From positions 2,076,001 to 2,140,000 of the forward strand of contig NZ_CP012602.1 of assembly GCF_001278805.1 (NCBI RefSeq): DNA of 64,000 bases. The letters are read 5' to 3'. The translations under genes were made by a program, and so were the position numbers. The stretch's first letter is position 1; each line of letters opens with the position of its first letter. The notes below the pieces were generated by a model. It did not search any database and was not told where the DNA came from. It saw only the letters and a program-made list of their open reading frames with translations. The stretch is from Bacillus sp. FJAT-18017. Its GTDB lineage: Bacteria; Bacillota; Bacilli; Bacillales; Cytobacillaceae. Positions 27,246 to 36,613 of the stretch are shown one piece after another.

Positions 27246-29412
27246 ACCAGATTTTCAGACAATCTCGCTTTTTAAAAAAGAGCAGCATGAGCATGTAGCA
27301 ATAAAATCTGAGCCCTTGCTGAAGGAAAACAATAACTTTCTTTTTGAAACGAATGAAGGTATTGCCTTGAAATCAGTATACAATGAAGCCGATTTGAACG
27401 GTTTGGAGCATCTTGATGACAAACCAGGACTGCCTCCATTTACACGAGGACCTTATCCGACCATGTATGTTAATAGGCCGTGGACTGTCCGTCAATATGC
27501 TGGATTTTCGACTGCGGAGGAAAGCAATGCGTTTTATAGGCGAAATCTTGCAATGGGACAAAAGGGTTTGTCAGTAGCATTCGACCTTGCTACCCATCGA
27601 GGATACGACTCTGACCATGAAAGAGTTGTCGGCGATGTTGGCAAGGCGGGGGTGGCCATCGATTCGATTCTTGATATGAAGACTTTATTCAATGGAATTC
27701 CCCTCGACCAAATGTCAGTTTCAATGACAATGAATGGAGCTGTCCTGCCGGTGCTGGCTTTTTATATAGTCACTGCCGAGGAGCAGGGTGTGACAAAGGA
27801 TAAGCTTTCTGGAACAATCCAAAATGATATTTTGAAGGAGTATATGGTCCGAAATACATATATATATCCTCCTGAAATGTCGATGAGAATTATCGCCGAC
27901 ATTTTTGCCTATACGTCACAGTTTATGCCAAAGTTCAACTCCATCAGTATTTCAGGATATCATATGCAGGAGGCAGGAGCGCCAGCGGATATTGAGCTTG
28001 CCTATACGCTTGCAGATGGACTTGAGTATGTCAGGACCGGGCTTAAGGCTGGGATTGAAATCGATTCATTTGCACCAAGGCTTAGTTTCTTCTGGGGAAT
28101 AGGCATGAATTATTTCATGGAAGTGGCAAAAATGAGGGCAGCCCGGTTCATTTGGGCAAAAATGATGAAGAATTTCAACCCGAAGAGCGAAAAGTCGCTT
28201 GCTTTGAGAACCCACTCACAAACTTCCGGCTGGAGCCTGACTGAGCAGGATCCTTTCAATAATGTGATGAGAACTTTAATTGAAGCGCATGCTGCCGCAA
28301 TGGGTCATACCCAATCGCTTCATACAAACGCTCTTGATGAGGCAATTGCCCTTCCAACCGATTTTTCAGCCCGAATCGCCCGAAATACTCAGCTTTTCCT
28401 CCAGGAAGAAACAGGAATTACAAAAGTAATTGATCCATGGGCTGGCTCCTATTATGTTGAGGCATTAACAAATGATTTGATTAAACGTGCTACTGCCCAT
28501 ATCGATGAAATTGAACAATTAGGCGGGATGGCAAAGGCGATTGAAACCGGTCTGCCGAAGATGAAAATCGAAGAAGCCGCAGCCAGAAGGCAGGCATTGA
28601 TCGACTCAGGAAAGGAAATAATTGTCGGAGTAAACAAATATAAAGCAAACGAAGAAGAACCTCTCGATATCCTGGATATTGATAATACCGCGGTCAGGCA
28701 TCGCCAAATTGAAAAATTAAATGAATTAAAAGCAAACAGGGACAGCCAGGCTGTTGCTGAAGCTCTAGCTCAATTGGAGGAAGCAGCAAAGAGCGGCAAA
28801 GGCAATTTGCTGGAGTTCGCAGTTGAAGCCGCAAGGGCAAGGGCGACACTCGGGGAAATTTCTGAAGCAGTTGAAAAGGCTGCCGGGCGCCATAAAGCTT
28901 CCATTCGCTCCATTAGCGGGGTTTACAGTTCAACTTTCTCCAAAGAAGAAGAAATTGAATTGGTTCAGCAAATGGCCGAGGAATTCCTGGAAAACGAGGG
29001 AAGACGCCCAAGGATTTTGATTGCAAAAATGGGACAGGACGGACACGACCGCGGGGCGAAGGTCATTTCCACAGCTTTTGCGGACCTTGGCTTCGATGTC
29101 GATATTGGCCCGCTCTTTCAGACACCTGCAGAAACCGCGATGCAGGCTGTGGAAAATGATGTCCATGTCGTTGGCTTTAGTTCACTGGCTGCCGGCCATA
29201 AGACGTTGCTTCCAGAGCTTGTAAAGGAACTAAGGAAGCTTGGAAGGCCTGATATTCTCGTTGTAGTTGGCGGGGTCATTCCCTCCAAGGATTATCAGTT
29301 TTTATATGAAAATGGTGCTTCCGCTATTTTCGGACCCGGAACAGTCATTCCAGTTGCTGCCCAGGATATTATCAAACAGATCTACAAATCGCTTGGGTAC
29401 GAGGAAGTGTAA
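27235..29412 (+). CDS. mutB: Methylmalonyl-CoA mutase large (alpha) subunit, cobalamin-binding
   Basis: 725 residues. Catalytic adenosylcobalamin enzyme of propionyl-CoA breakdown. The N-terminal substrate barrel shows [21 protein letters not shown] and [11 protein letters not shown]. The C-terminal B12 domain has the cobalt-ligating [13 protein letters not shown] and the later [14 protein letters not shown] 27235 follows GGAGGTGCC; the in-frame upstream ATG 27214 lies inside mutA. The start overlaps mutA and the stop abuts meaB, so mutA-mutB-meaB is one operon. Confidence 0.97.
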   Translation: MRNKPDFQTISLFKKEQHEHVAIKSEPLLKENNNFLFETNEGIALKSVYNEADLNGLEHLDDKPGLPPFTRGPYPTMYVNRPWTVRQYAGFSTAEESNAFYRRNLAMGQKGLSVAFDLATHRGYDSDHERVVGDVGKAGVAIDSILDMKTLFNGIPLDQMSVSMTMNGAVLPVLAFYIVTAEEQGVTKDKLSGTIQNDILKEYMVRNTYIYPPEMSMRIIADIFAYTSQFMPKFNSISISGYHMQEAGAPADIELAYTLADGLEYVRTGLKAGIEIDSFAPRLSFFWGIGMNYFMEVAKMRAARFIWAKMMKNFNPKSEKSLALRTHSQTSGWSLTEQDPFNNVMRTLIEAHAAAMGHTQSLHTNALDEAIALPTDFSARIARNTQLFLQEETGITKVIDPWAGSYYVEALTNDLIKRATAHIDEIEQLGGMAKAIETGLPKMKIEEAAARRQALIDSGKEIIVGVNKYKANEEEPLDILDIDNTAVRHRQIEKLNELKANRDSQAVAEALAQLEEAAKSGKGNLLEFAVEAARARATLGEISEAVEKAAGRHKASIRSISGVYSSTFSKEEEIELVQQMAEEFLENEGRRPRILIAKMGQDGHDRGAKVISTAFADLGFDVDIGPLFQTPAETAMQAVENDVHVVGFSSLAAGHKTLLPELVKELRKLGRPDILVVVGGVIPSKDYQFLYENGASAIFGPGTVIPVAAQDIIKQIYKSLGYEEV

Positions 29413-30462
29413 ATGGGCAAAAAGGATGATAACACCATGAAGGAGAACAAGCCAGTATTTAAAAAGCAAAGCAGTAAGGAATTTGAGGCTGCTGAATTTG
29501 CAAAACAAATTCAGGAGGGGAGCAGGAGCGCGCTTGCCAGAGGAATTACTCTCATTGAAAGCAATGCTTCTCACCATTTTAAAGATGCACAGACTCTTTT
29601 GCAAAAATTGCTGCCCTTCACCGGCCATTCCATCAGGGTTGGAATAACTGGTGTTCCAGGTGCAGGCAAAAGCACCTTTATCGAGGCTTTCGGCCTGTAT
29701 CTTTGCGAAATGGGCCATAAGGTAGCCGTGCTTGCGGTAGATCCCAGTTCCTCAGTAACCGGAGGCAGCATCCTCGGGGATAAGACTCGGATGGAACAGC
29801 TTTCCCGGCATCCATCAGCCTTCATCAGGCCATCCCCCTCTGCAGGAAGACTTGGGGGTGTACATAGGAAAACTCGTGAATCGATGTTGCTATGTGAGGC
29901 TTCTGGTTATGATGTAATCCTTGTCGAGACCGTTGGAGTAGGCCAAAGTGAAGTTTCGGTCAGGGAGATGGTGGATTTTTTTCTGCTGCTCACCCTGACC
30001 GGAGCTGGAGACGAGCTTCAAGGAATGAAAAAAGGCATTATGGAGCTTGCGGATGCAATTATTGTCAACAAGGCAGATGGAGAAAACCAAAGGCTTGCTG
30101 AGAAAACGGCTCATGAATATAGAAAAATTCTCCACTTCCTTCAGCCGGCAACTGTTGGCTGGGAAACGAAGGCACTCGCCTGTTCAGCGATTACCAAAAA
30201 GGGCATTCCGGAAATCTGGGACACAATAGGGGAATTCGCCAAAATCGGAGAGAAATCAGGAACATGGGATGACAGGCGTAGAAAACAGCTCCAAGATTGG
30301 TTTCACAACGTTATATCCGATCAACTTCATTACAGTTTCTATCAAAATGATAAAGTAAAATCCATGCTTCCTACTATCGAAAAAGAAATTCTTCAAGGCG
30401 GGATTACTCCAGCGCGTGCTGCAGAAATCCTTCTTTCGCAGTTCTATAAAAATTGTAATTAA
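29413..30462 (+). CDS. meaB: G3E GTPase MeaB, mutase chaperone
   Basis: 349 residues. MeaB (also annotated ArgK) protects and reactivates methylmalonyl-CoA mutase by gating B12 loading. P-loop GVPGAGKSTF, the DPSSSVTGGSILGDKTRM region, switch ETVGVGQSEV and the guanine motif NKADG are visible. ATG 29413 comes directly after the mutB TAA; ATG 29437 is an alternative. Synteny with mutB supports the mutase partner over the older arginine-transport name. Confidence 0.95.
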   Translation: MGKKDDNTMKENKPVFKKQSSKEFEAAEFAKQIQEGSRSALARGITLIESNASHHFKDAQTLLQKLLPFTGHSIRVGITGVPGAGKSTFIEAFGLYLCEMGHKVAVLAVDPSSSVTGGSILGDKTRMEQLSRHPSAFIRPSPSAGRLGGVHRKTRESMLLCEASGYDVILVETVGVGQSEVSVREMVDFFLLLTLTGAGDELQGMKKGIMELADAIIVNKADGENQRLAEKTAHEYRKILHFLQPATVGWETKALACSAITKKGIPEIWDTIGEFAKIGEKSGTWDDRRRKQLQDWFHNVISDQLHYSFYQNDKVKSMLPTIEKEILQGGITPARAAEILLSQFYKNCN

Positions 30463-30540
30463 TTTTGCATAATTTTGTGCGTTTAGATTATTTTTTGTGA
30501 ATAAAAAATGCATATCTATACAATCATATACAAAAAAAGG

Positions 30541-30561
30541 GGATAGCACATAGTGCTATCC
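30541..30561. terminator. Hairpin after meaB
   Basis: GGATAGCAC-ATA-GTGCTATCC, a perfect 9-bp stem. On the plus strand no T tract follows. On the minus strand the stem would be followed by a run of T (plus-strand AAAAAAAGG at 30532-30540), so its best terminator reading is antisense. Confidence 0.5.
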
Positions 30562-30658
30562 AATAAATTAGGGAGTTTAGGGGTATGGATCTAGCTGTAT
30601 TCTTTACTTTCCCATTATGGAAAAGGTGTAAACCTTATCCATAAATTTTTCTCTTTAA

Positions 30659-30688
30659 TTGAAAAAAGTTTATTTTCCCTGTTATGAT
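30659..30688 (+). promoter_or_regulatory. Sigma-A promoter of brxB
   Basis: TTGAAA (30659-30664), 18-base spacer, TATGAT (30683-30688), 40 bases before the brxB start. Confidence 0.6.
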
Positions 30689-30727
30689 AGAATATAAGTT
30701 GTATATTGATATGAGGGAGTGATTCCA

Positions 30728-31165
30728 TTGACAATGAATTTTAATTTGTTCATGAACGATGTTGTCCGCCAGGCTCGGGATGAAATTTCTGCAGCCGGCT
30801 ATACAGAATTAAAGACACCTGAAGAGGTTGAACAAGCTTTTGATAAAGAAGGAACAACTTTGGTCATGATTAATTCTGTATGCGGGTGCGCAGGCGGGAT
30901 TGCAAGACCAGCTGCGGCCCACGCGCTTCACTATGATAAGCGCCCCGATCATTTAGTGACTGTTTTTGCCGGACAGGACAAGGAAGCAACCGAAAAAGCA
31001 CGCGGCTTTTTTACAGGATATCCACCATCCTCTCCATCTTTTGCCCTGCTAAAGGACGGAAAAATCTGCACCATGCTTGAGAGACATGATATTGAAGGCC
31101 ATGAGCCGATGGCTGTCATTCAAAAGCTTCAAGACGCATTCGATAAGTACTGCGAAGAATTATAA
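30728..31165 (+). CDS. brxB: Bacilliredoxin BrxB (YqiW, DUF1094/BrxA-BrxB family)
   Basis: About 145 residues. Bacilliredoxins remove bacillithiol from oxidised protein thiols. The thioredoxin-like fold carries the diagnostic CGC active site in [19 protein letters not shown], then [22 protein letters not shown] 30728 is preferred because GAGGGAGTGA lies immediately upstream; GTG 30719 and ATG 30734 are also in frame. It is monocistronic, with its own promoter and terminator. Confidence 0.92.
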   Translation: MTMNFNLFMNDVVRQARDEISAAGYTELKTPEEVEQAFDKEGTTLVMINSVCGCAGGIARPAAAHALHYDKRPDHLVTVFAGQDKEATEKARGFFTGYPPSSPSFALLKDGKICTMLERHDIEGHEPMAVIQKLQDAFDKYCEEL

Positions 31166-31182
31166 AAAGCATAAATCACTTG

Positions 31183-31215
31183 CCCGTCACGCTTTTTGCG
31201 TAGCGGGTTTTTTTA
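31183..31215 (+). terminator. Terminator after brxB
   Basis: CCCGTCACGC and GCGTAGCGGG pair around TTTTT, followed by seven T. Confidence 0.85.
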
Positions 31216-31266
31216 TGCCTTCGGGCAGCTGGAAAAAATCAGAAAATTAATTTTTAAAAATAGTAT

Positions 31267-31316
31267 TGAATAATTATTAAAACGTGTTAAAATTCATTAA
31301 TGTGAATAAAAATTAG
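31267..31316 (+). promoter_or_regulatory. Two ARG-box-like sites upstream of artPQM
   Basis: TGAATAATTATTAA (31267-31280) and TGAATAAAAATTAG (31303-31316) each match the ArgR palindrome TGAATWWWWATTCA at 12 of 14 positions. Their starts are 36 bases apart, in front of the arginine transporter operon. ArgR itself is encoded at 8132. ArgR control of this transporter has been proposed for Bacillus; the sites here are inferred by eye. Confidence 0.45.
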
Positions 31317-31407
31317 TCCATTCTTACTTGATTGGAAAGGATTCGAGCTTGTCTGTAATGGGTAAAAGTTTATCGATTATTCTGAAAAATAAAGGGAGGA
31401 AATTATA

Positions 31408-32193
31408 ATGAAAAAAGGTTTAGTTCTATTTTTGGCTATGGCTCTTGTTATCGGCATTTTAGCGGCATGTGGTTCCAGTGAAGATAACACAAATGGAGGC
31501 GGAGCAGAGGAAAAGAAAACACTTACGATGGCTACCTCAGCTGATTACCCGCCATTTGAATATATTGATACAAAAAAAAGTGATGAAATCATCGGTTTTG
31601 ATGTTGATTTGGCAAAAGCACTTGGTGAAAAGCTTGGCTATGAAATCGAGGTAAAAGATATGGACTTCAATAGTCTTGTTCAGGCGCTGAAATCAGGACA
31701 AGCAGACCTAGTCCTTGCAGGTATGACACCAACTGAAAAACGGAAGAAGAATGTTGATTTTTCTGATATCTACTATACCGCTTCCCATTTGATTGTGACT
31801 AAGGACAGCAGCATTAAAAAACTTGAAGATCTTGAAGGCAAGACTGTTGGTGTCCAGCTCGGATCGATCCAGAGCGATAAAGCAAAGGAACTTCAAAAAG
31901 AAGTAGATTTCAAAATTGAAGACCGTAATAGAATCCCTGATTTAATCCAAGAAATTAAATCTGGAAGGTTTGACGCAGCAATTATTGAAGATACAGTCGC
32001 TAAAGGTTTCATTGAAAACGAAGAAGGTTTCTCAGGATTTACAATTTCCGAAAATCCAGAAGAAGCAGGTTCTGCGATTGCATTTGCGAAGGACAGCGAA
32101 TTGACTGATAAGTTCAATGCCGAACTGAAAAAAATGAAGGAAAACGGCGAACTCGATAAATTGGTTGTTAAATGGTTTGGCGGGGAAGAATAG
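31408..32193 (+). CDS. artP: Arginine ABC transporter substrate-binding lipoprotein
   Basis: 261 residues. The signal peptide MKKGLVLFLAMALVIGILAAC has the lipobox LAAC, lipid-modified at Cys21. A short Ser/Gly linker leads to an SBP family 3 domain (ATSADYPPFEYIDTKKSDEI, GFDVDLAKALGEKLG). Ligand arginine, or basic amino acids, is inferred from synteny with artPQM (yqiXYZ) and the ARG boxes. The gene is separated from artQ by two hairpins, which suggests more binding protein than permease is made. Confidence 0.93.
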   Translation: MKKGLVLFLAMALVIGILAACGSSEDNTNGGGAEEKKTLTMATSADYPPFEYIDTKKSDEIIGFDVDLAKALGEKLGYEIEVKDMDFNSLVQALKSGQADLVLAGMTPTEKRKKNVDFSDIYYTASHLIVTKDSSIKKLEDLEGKTVGVQLGSIQSDKAKELQKEVDFKIEDRNRIPDLIQEIKSGRFDAAIIEDTVAKGFIENEEGFSGFTISENPEEAGSAIAFAKDSELTDKFNAELKKMKENGELDKLVVKWFGGEE

Positions 32194-32205
32194 AGGGGAA
32201 AATTG

Positions 32206-32241
32206 AAACGTTCAGAAGGCATCGCCTTTCTGGACGTTTTT
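32206..32241 (+). terminator. Attenuating terminator between artP and artQ
   Basis: AAACGTTCAGAAGGC pairs with GCCTTTCTGGACGTTT (one bulge, one wobble) and runs into TTTT. Probably leaky, since artQ and artM lie downstream without an obvious promoter. Confidence 0.7.
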
Positions 32242-32268
32242 ACAGTTGACCCCACGCTGCGCGACTAA

Positions 32269-32302
32269 CCATCAGTGGGGGATGAATAACCCCCACTGAT
32301 GG
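32269..32302 (+). promoter_or_regulatory. Perfect 13-bp intercistronic hairpin before artQ
   Basis: CCATCAGTGGGGG (32269-32281) and CCCCCACTGATGG (32290-32302), loop ATGAATAA, no T tract. Together with the attenuator 30 bases upstream this resembles mRNA-stability or processing elements that set the ratio of binding protein to permease. Confidence 0.7.
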
Positions 32303-32337
32303 AAGGTTCACATTATATAGAGAGGAATGATTTTTAA

Positions 32338-32997
32338 GTGGGACTGGATTTCGCACAAATCGTCCCTTCCTTGCCATATATACTGGAAGGGATTTGGGTA
32401 ACATTAGGTATCGTTCTTGTTGCAGGTATTTTAGGATTTATTCTTGGTATTATCCTTTCGATTTTCAAAATTAGTAATATTAAGCCGCTTGCCTGGTTCG
32501 CGGATGCTTATACAAGTGTGTTCAGGGGAACGCCACTTGTGCTGCAGCTGATGATTATTTATTTCGGTTCTCCGCAATTACTGGGCTATCAAATTGATAT
32601 GCACGTTGCTGCGATCCTGTCTTTTGGATTGAACTCAGGTGCTTACATTTCCGAAATTATCAGGGCCGGCATTCTTGCGGTTGACAAAGGGCAGAGGGAA
32701 GCCGCTATGGCACTGGGCGTTCCGTCCCGCCCAATGATGCTTGACATCATCCTGCCGCAGGCTATGAAAAATATACTCCCAGCTCTAATGAATGAATTCA
32801 TTACGCTGACAAAAGAATCAGCCATTGTAACGACCATTGGCGTCGCGGATATTATGCGGAGGTCTTACCAGGTAGGGGCCGAATATTATGCCTACCTTGA
32901 ACCGCTTCTTTTTGCCGGCTTAATTTATTATCTAATGGTCATTACATTGACCTTCCTTGGAAAGGGTGTTGAAAGGAGGATGAGACGCAGTGATTAA
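32338..32997 (+). CDS. artQ: Arginine ABC transporter permease
   Basis: 219 residues, HisM/GlnP-type permease with about five membrane segments (first at 15-40). The cytoplasmic EAA loop reads [19 protein letters not shown] 32338 is preceded by GAGAGGAATGA. The last 8 bases overlap artM. Together they form the membrane part of the arginine importer. Confidence 0.93.
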   Translation: MGLDFAQIVPSLPYILEGIWVTLGIVLVAGILGFILGIILSIFKISNIKPLAWFADAYTSVFRGTPLVLQLMIIYFGSPQLLGYQIDMHVAAILSFGLNSGAYISEIIRAGILAVDKGQREAAMALGVPSRPMMLDIILPQAMKNILPALMNEFITLTKESAIVTTIGVADIMRRSYQVGAEYYAYLEPLLFAGLIYYLMVITLTFLGKGVERRMRRSD

Positions 32998-33712
32998 AGT
33001 TAGTGAATTGCGTAAAAACTTTGGAAAGCTCGAAGTATTGAAGGGGATCACAACTGAAATTGCAGAGAGAGAGGTAGTTGCGATCATTGGTCCATCAGGT
33101 TCGGGTAAGTCAACGTTCCTTCGCTGCATGAACATGCTTGAAACTCCAACAAGCGGCCGTATCTGGATTGGCGAACATGAAATTACAGATAAGAAAACCA
33201 ATATTATGAAAGTACGTGAGAATGTCGGGATGGTTTTTCAACACTTTTACCTGTTTCCACATAAAACTGTCCTTCAAAATTTGACGTATGCACCTATGAA
33301 GGTGAAAGGTCTTTCAAAAGCAGAGGCAGAAAAAATTGGATATGAGCTTTTAGAAAGAGTTGGATTATCCGATAAGGCTAGCGAATATCCAGGCAGACTG
33401 TCAGGCGGGCAAAAGCAGCGTGTAGCGATTGCAAGGGCGCTGGCGATGCAGCCCACTGTGATGCTGTTCGATGAACCGACGTCTGCACTTGACCCTGAAA
33501 TGGTTAAAGAGGTTCTGGATGTTATGAAATCGCTCGCCCACACCGGGATGACGATGGCGATTGTTACACACGAGATGGGGTTTGCACGCGAAGTAGCGGA
33601 CAGAGTCTTGTTCTTGGATGGTGGTGTTCTTGTCGAGGATGCACCGCCAGAACAATTCTTTTCGAACCCAAAAAGCAGCCGCGCCCAGGAGTTTTTGCAA
33701 AAAATGCTTTAA
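32990..33712 (+). CDS. artM: Arginine ABC transporter ATPase
   Basis: 240 residues. Walker [12 protein letters not shown]-loop [12 protein letters not shown], signature [15 protein letters not shown], Walker [15 protein letters not shown] and switch His VTHEMGF are all intact. This is the polar amino acid importer ATPase class. GTG 32990 lies inside artQ behind GGAGGATGAG, so translation is coupled. Confidence 0.95.
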   Translation: MIKVSELRKNFGKLEVLKGITTEIAEREVVAIIGPSGSGKSTFLRCMNMLETPTSGRIWIGEHEITDKKTNIMKVRENVGMVFQHFYLFPHKTVLQNLTYAPMKVKGLSKAEAEKIGYELLERVGLSDKASEYPGRLSGGQKQRVAIARALAMQPTVMLFDEPTSALDPEMVKEVLDVMKSLAHTGMTMAIVTHEMGFAREVADRVLFLDGGVLVEDAPPEQFFSNPKSSRAQEFLQKML

Positions 33713-33726
33713 TAGAGTTATCATGG

Positions 33727-33756
33727 AAAAGATGGTCGGATGATCATCTTTTCTTT
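33727..33756 (+). terminator. Terminator after artPQM
   Basis: AAAAGATG and CATCTTTT with a 10-base loop, followed by CTTT. Moderately strong; the stem is AT-rich. Confidence 0.65.
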
Positions 33757-33950
33757 GTTATTGTAGAGTCGGAGCTTCGTGATTACGTATGCCATCGTAT
33801 TGGATGTATACTCATTACATGGGATTGTTTAATATAAGGCTCTATTTCACCACGCTCCACCGTCTTTCTGGTTAATTATGTATAGTAGGATCCAGTTTGA
33901 TATTCATAATGAAGTTGATAGTAATGAGGTAAGCTGGGTGACCCGGCGAA

Positions 33951-34134
33951 GTGTCAATTTTACCGAATATGAATGACAACTTGAGACGTGGGAGAAGGTG
34001 AAATGTCACTCATCTGGCATATGAATGACAACTTGAGGCGTTGGAGAAAGTGAGATGTCACTCATCTGGCATATGAATGACAATTGAAGGTGTTGGAAAA
34101 GCTGAAATGTCATTCATTCTGTTCATCAATGATA
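33951..34134 (+). repeat. Tandem array of about three and a half 52-bp hairpin units (family C)
   Basis: AATGACA recurs at 33972, 34024 and 34076, exactly 52 bases apart. The junction hairpin is TGTCACTCAT, loop CTGGCAT, ATGAATGACA (34004-34030), with one mismatch. The final copy (34108-34134) is eroded. The linker resembles ACTTGAGGCGTTGGAGAAAG. Stem and linker differ from the other arrays, but unit length, stem length and loop length match. It lies in the 565-bp gap between artM and yqjA; the rest of that gap shows only AT-rich sequence and no gene. Confidence 0.83.
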
Positions 34135-34277
34135 TTTTTAGGAAAAGAAGAGGTTAAAATTAATTCATAACACTTATAATTATTCCATCCTTATTGTAAT
34201 CAAGTGGATTTACATATTTGCTATAGAAGTGAAATTTGGCAAGGCTTTATGATTGAAGACCCATGGAGTGTGATTGT

Positions 34278-35258
34278 ATGAAATACAGAATTGGCTACCG
34301 GACGATGAAGACTGCGGTCGGTACGGCTGCCGCGATAATTATAGCCCAGATGTTTGGGGTAGAGAATTATGCTTCTGCTGGAATACTGACCATCCTTTGT
34401 ATTAAACCGACAAAGCGAAAGTCTTTAAGAGCGTCATGGGATCGATTTCTTGCATGCTTACTTGGAATGCCGTTTTCAGCGATATTTTTCGAAGTTATCG
34501 CCTATCATCCACTAGTGATTGGGCTGATGCTGTTCTTTTTCATACCAACAGTGGTGATGCTTAAAGCAAAAGATGGTATTGTCACTTCGTCAGTCATTAT
34601 CTTACATATTTACGCAGCAGGTGAAGTTTCTAAAGAAATTTTCCTGAATGAACTTATTATAATTATTGTCGGAATAGGTGTGGCTTTATTGATGAATTTG
34701 TATATGCCAAGCCTAGAGACTAAGCTTTATGAATATAGTAGTAAAATTGAAGGGAACTTCAGAAAGATATTTTTGGAGATGGCAGAATACTTAAGGACAA
34801 ATGATACCATTTGGGATGGACGAGAGGTGACTGATACTTCCAAGCTTCTTAACGAGGCTAAATCACTTGCCTTTCGTGATGTCGAGAATCATTTGGCCAG
34901 AGAAGAAAATTTATATTATCATTATTTCACTATGAGGGAAAAACAGTTTGAAATCATAGAGAGGATACTGCCTATCGCAGCTTCCTTGCCCAAGGATGTT
35001 CAACAGGCAAGAATAATGGCTGAATTTATAGAGGAGCTGTGTGAAAATATTCATCCGGGGAATACGGCATACATTTATCTCGATAAAATGAGGCTCATGA
35101 GGCGGGAGTTTGAGGAAATGGAACTCCCGAGGACCCGTGATGAGTTTGAAGCAAGGGCCAGCTTGTTCCAAATGCTCAATGAGTTGGAACAGTATCTCTT
35201 GATAAAGAGTTCGTTCAAAGGCTTGAAGCAACCAAGAAAGAAAGTATTGCCACAGTAG
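34278..35258 (+). CDS. yqjA: Aromatic acid exporter family membrane protein (YqjA)
   Basis: 326 residues. The N-terminal 150 residues hold four or more membrane helices (TAVGTAAAIIIAQMFG, then LVIGLMLFFFIPTVVML and ELIIIIVGIGVALLMNLYM). The C-terminal half is a soluble helical domain. This is the ArAE_1/DUF939 arrangement of Bacillus YqjA. Substrate unknown. ATG 34278 is preferred to ATG 34263, because GGAGTGTGAT lies between them as ribosome site. Confidence 0.85.
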   Translation: MKYRIGYRTMKTAVGTAAAIIIAQMFGVENYASAGILTILCIKPTKRKSLRASWDRFLACLLGMPFSAIFFEVIAYHPLVIGLMLFFFIPTVVMLKAKDGIVTSSVIILHIYAAGEVSKEIFLNELIIIIVGIGVALLMNLYMPSLETKLYEYSSKIEGNFRKIFLEMAEYLRTNDTIWDGREVTDTSKLLNEAKSLAFRDVENHLAREENLYYHYFTMREKQFEIIERILPIAASLPKDVQQARIMAEFIEELCENIHPGNTAYIYLDKMRLMRREFEEMELPRTRDEFEARASLFQMLNELEQYLLIKSSFKGLKQPRKKVLPQ

Positions 35259-35298
35259 GTTTGGCACAAACTAGGGGAAAAAGTAAAGGGTGGTATGA

Positions 35299-35811
35299 AT
35301 GGCTCAAATGCTGGCTGCGTTGCTTACCGTTCTTTTCGTTTATCCTATTTGGCCTTTAGGGCCAAATCCGCTTCCTGGGGATACATTTATTATTATCAAT
35401 AAAAAAACAAACGAGATGGCGTTTATTGATGAGAACAGGGTTCAGACTGTGCTATCCGTGGCAACCGGCAAAAGCGAGGAGCTGACTCCGGAGGGTGTTT
35501 TTACCGTAACAGTAAAAGCGGCACAGCCTTATTACAGAAAAAAGAATATACCCGGCGGCCATCCTGACAATCCTTTAGGTTCAAGATGGATTGGCTTTGA
35601 TGCCAAGGCGACCGATGGCCGGGTATACGGCCTGCATGGAACCAATGATCCGGCTTCAATTGGGAAATATGTATCAAACGGATGTATCCGCCTGCAAAAC
35701 GAAGGAATTGAATCGCTTTATCCTTTCATCCCACTGGGCACGAAAGTTTTAATCACTTCAACCGACAGGCCGTTCACTGAACTGGGTATCGAATACGGGG
35801 CGATACAATAA
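35299..35811 (+). CDS. L,D-transpeptidase (YkuD family)
   Basis: 170 residues. An N-terminal hydrophobic segment (2-20) acts as signal or anchor. The YkuD catalytic domain ends in HGTNDPASIGKYVSNGCIRL, with the active-site Cys in SNGCIR and the upstream His. Such enzymes cross-link peptidoglycan via the third diamino acid. No LysM is present, unlike YkuD itself. The place after yqjA matches yqjB of B. subtilis, but I do not assign the symbol. AAAGGGTGG precedes ATG 35299. Confidence 0.88.
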   Translation: MAQMLAALLTVLFVYPIWPLGPNPLPGDTFIIINKKTNEMAFIDENRVQTVLSVATGKSEELTPEGVFTVTVKAAQPYYRKKNIPGGHPDNPLGSRWIGFDAKATDGRVYGLHGTNDPASIGKYVSNGCIRLQNEGIESLYPFIPLGTKVLITSTDRPFTELGIEYGAIQ

Positions 35812-35867
35812 CAAAAGCACAAATTTACCTTTGACAGGAGAATAGTGCAAATTTCAATATAACAAAG

Positions 35868-35904
35868 AAAAGGGACTGTCCAAATTTTGCGGACAGTCCC
35901 TTTT
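35868..35904. terminator. Bidirectional terminator between the L,D-transpeptidase and prli42
   Basis: AAAAGGGACTGTCC and GGACAGTCCCTTTT form a perfect 14-bp stem around AAATTTTGC. The A/T arms let it work on both strands for the two convergent genes. Confidence 0.88.
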
Positions 35905-35918
35905 GCTATAGTAGCTCC

Positions 35919-36014
35919 TTATAGGAAAGTAGACAATCCCATTAGGAGTGTTGAGGCCAGCATAGCAAAAAGCATTAAATAAACAATTACCTTCCTCGTT
36001 TTACGACTATTCAT
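35919..36014 (-). CDS. prli42: Prli42-like stressosome anchor miniprotein
   Basis: 31 codons: basic MNSRKTRKVI followed by one membrane helix (VYLMLFAMLASTLLMGLSTFL). AAAGGGAGG lies 8 bases before the ATG on the minus strand. Prli42 of Listeria is a 31-residue, membrane-embedded protein with the same K/R-rich start and YLML helix; it tethers the stressosome (RsbR) and is needed for sigma-B signalling. The match in length, charge pattern and helix motif is good. Easily missed by ORF callers because of its size. Confidence 0.82.
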   Translation of the reverse strand: MNSRKTRKVIVYLMLFAMLASTLLMGLSTFL

Positions 36015-36199
36015 CTTGGTTTCCTCCCTTTAATGGTATGGGATAATTCTATTTTAACGTGAAACCGGACAACTAACAACCTTTCAAATTAGGAAGGATT
36101 TATGACACTTTGTAGAGAATACAGTAATTGTCGAATTTTTGGGAGGAATTCAGTTTCACTTATTAGTGGAACTGGCAGTTTATACATGGGGGGATATTT

Positions 36200-36613
36200 A
36201 TGATTGAAAAAGTGGACCATATTGGGATCGCCGTTAAATCACTTGAAGAGGCACTTCCATTTTATACGAATACCTTAAAGCTCCCTCTCCTGGGGATTGA
36301 GGAAGTGGAAAGCCAAAAGGTGATTGTCGCATTTCTTGACGCGGGAGGAACAAAGCTGGAACTGCTTGAACCAACGTCCGAGGACAGCCCTATTGCAAAA
36401 CATATCGAAAAGCGTGGAGAAGGAATCCATCATGTCGCACTGGGGGTTAAATCGATTCAGGATCGGATTAACGATATGAAGGAAACCGGCATCAGGATGC
36501 TTAATGATGAGCCGAAGCAGGGAGCACATGGAGCAATGGTTGCGTTCATGCACCCAAAAGATACGGGTGGGATATTATACGAGTTTTGCGAGAAGAAGGG
36601 GATGGAGAAGTAA
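36200..36613 (+). CDS. mce: Methylmalonyl-CoA epimerase
   Basis: 137 residues, VOC (glyoxalase) fold. It interconverts (S)- and (R)-methylmalonyl-CoA. The metal-binding His of VDHIGIAVKSLE, the Glu of TKLELLEP, the second His in EGIHHVALGV and the C-terminal Glu in GILYEFCEKK are in place. It overlaps the next gene by one base (TAATG). Together with the carboxyltransferase downstream and mutAB at 25-29 kb it completes the propionyl-CoA to succinyl-CoA route. Confidence 0.95.
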   Translation: MIEKVDHIGIAVKSLEEALPFYTNTLKLPLLGIEEVESQKVIVAFLDAGGTKLELLEPTSEDSPIAKHIEKRGEGIHHVALGVKSIQDRINDMKETGIRMLNDEPKQGAHGAMVAFMHPKDTGGILYEFCEKKGMEK

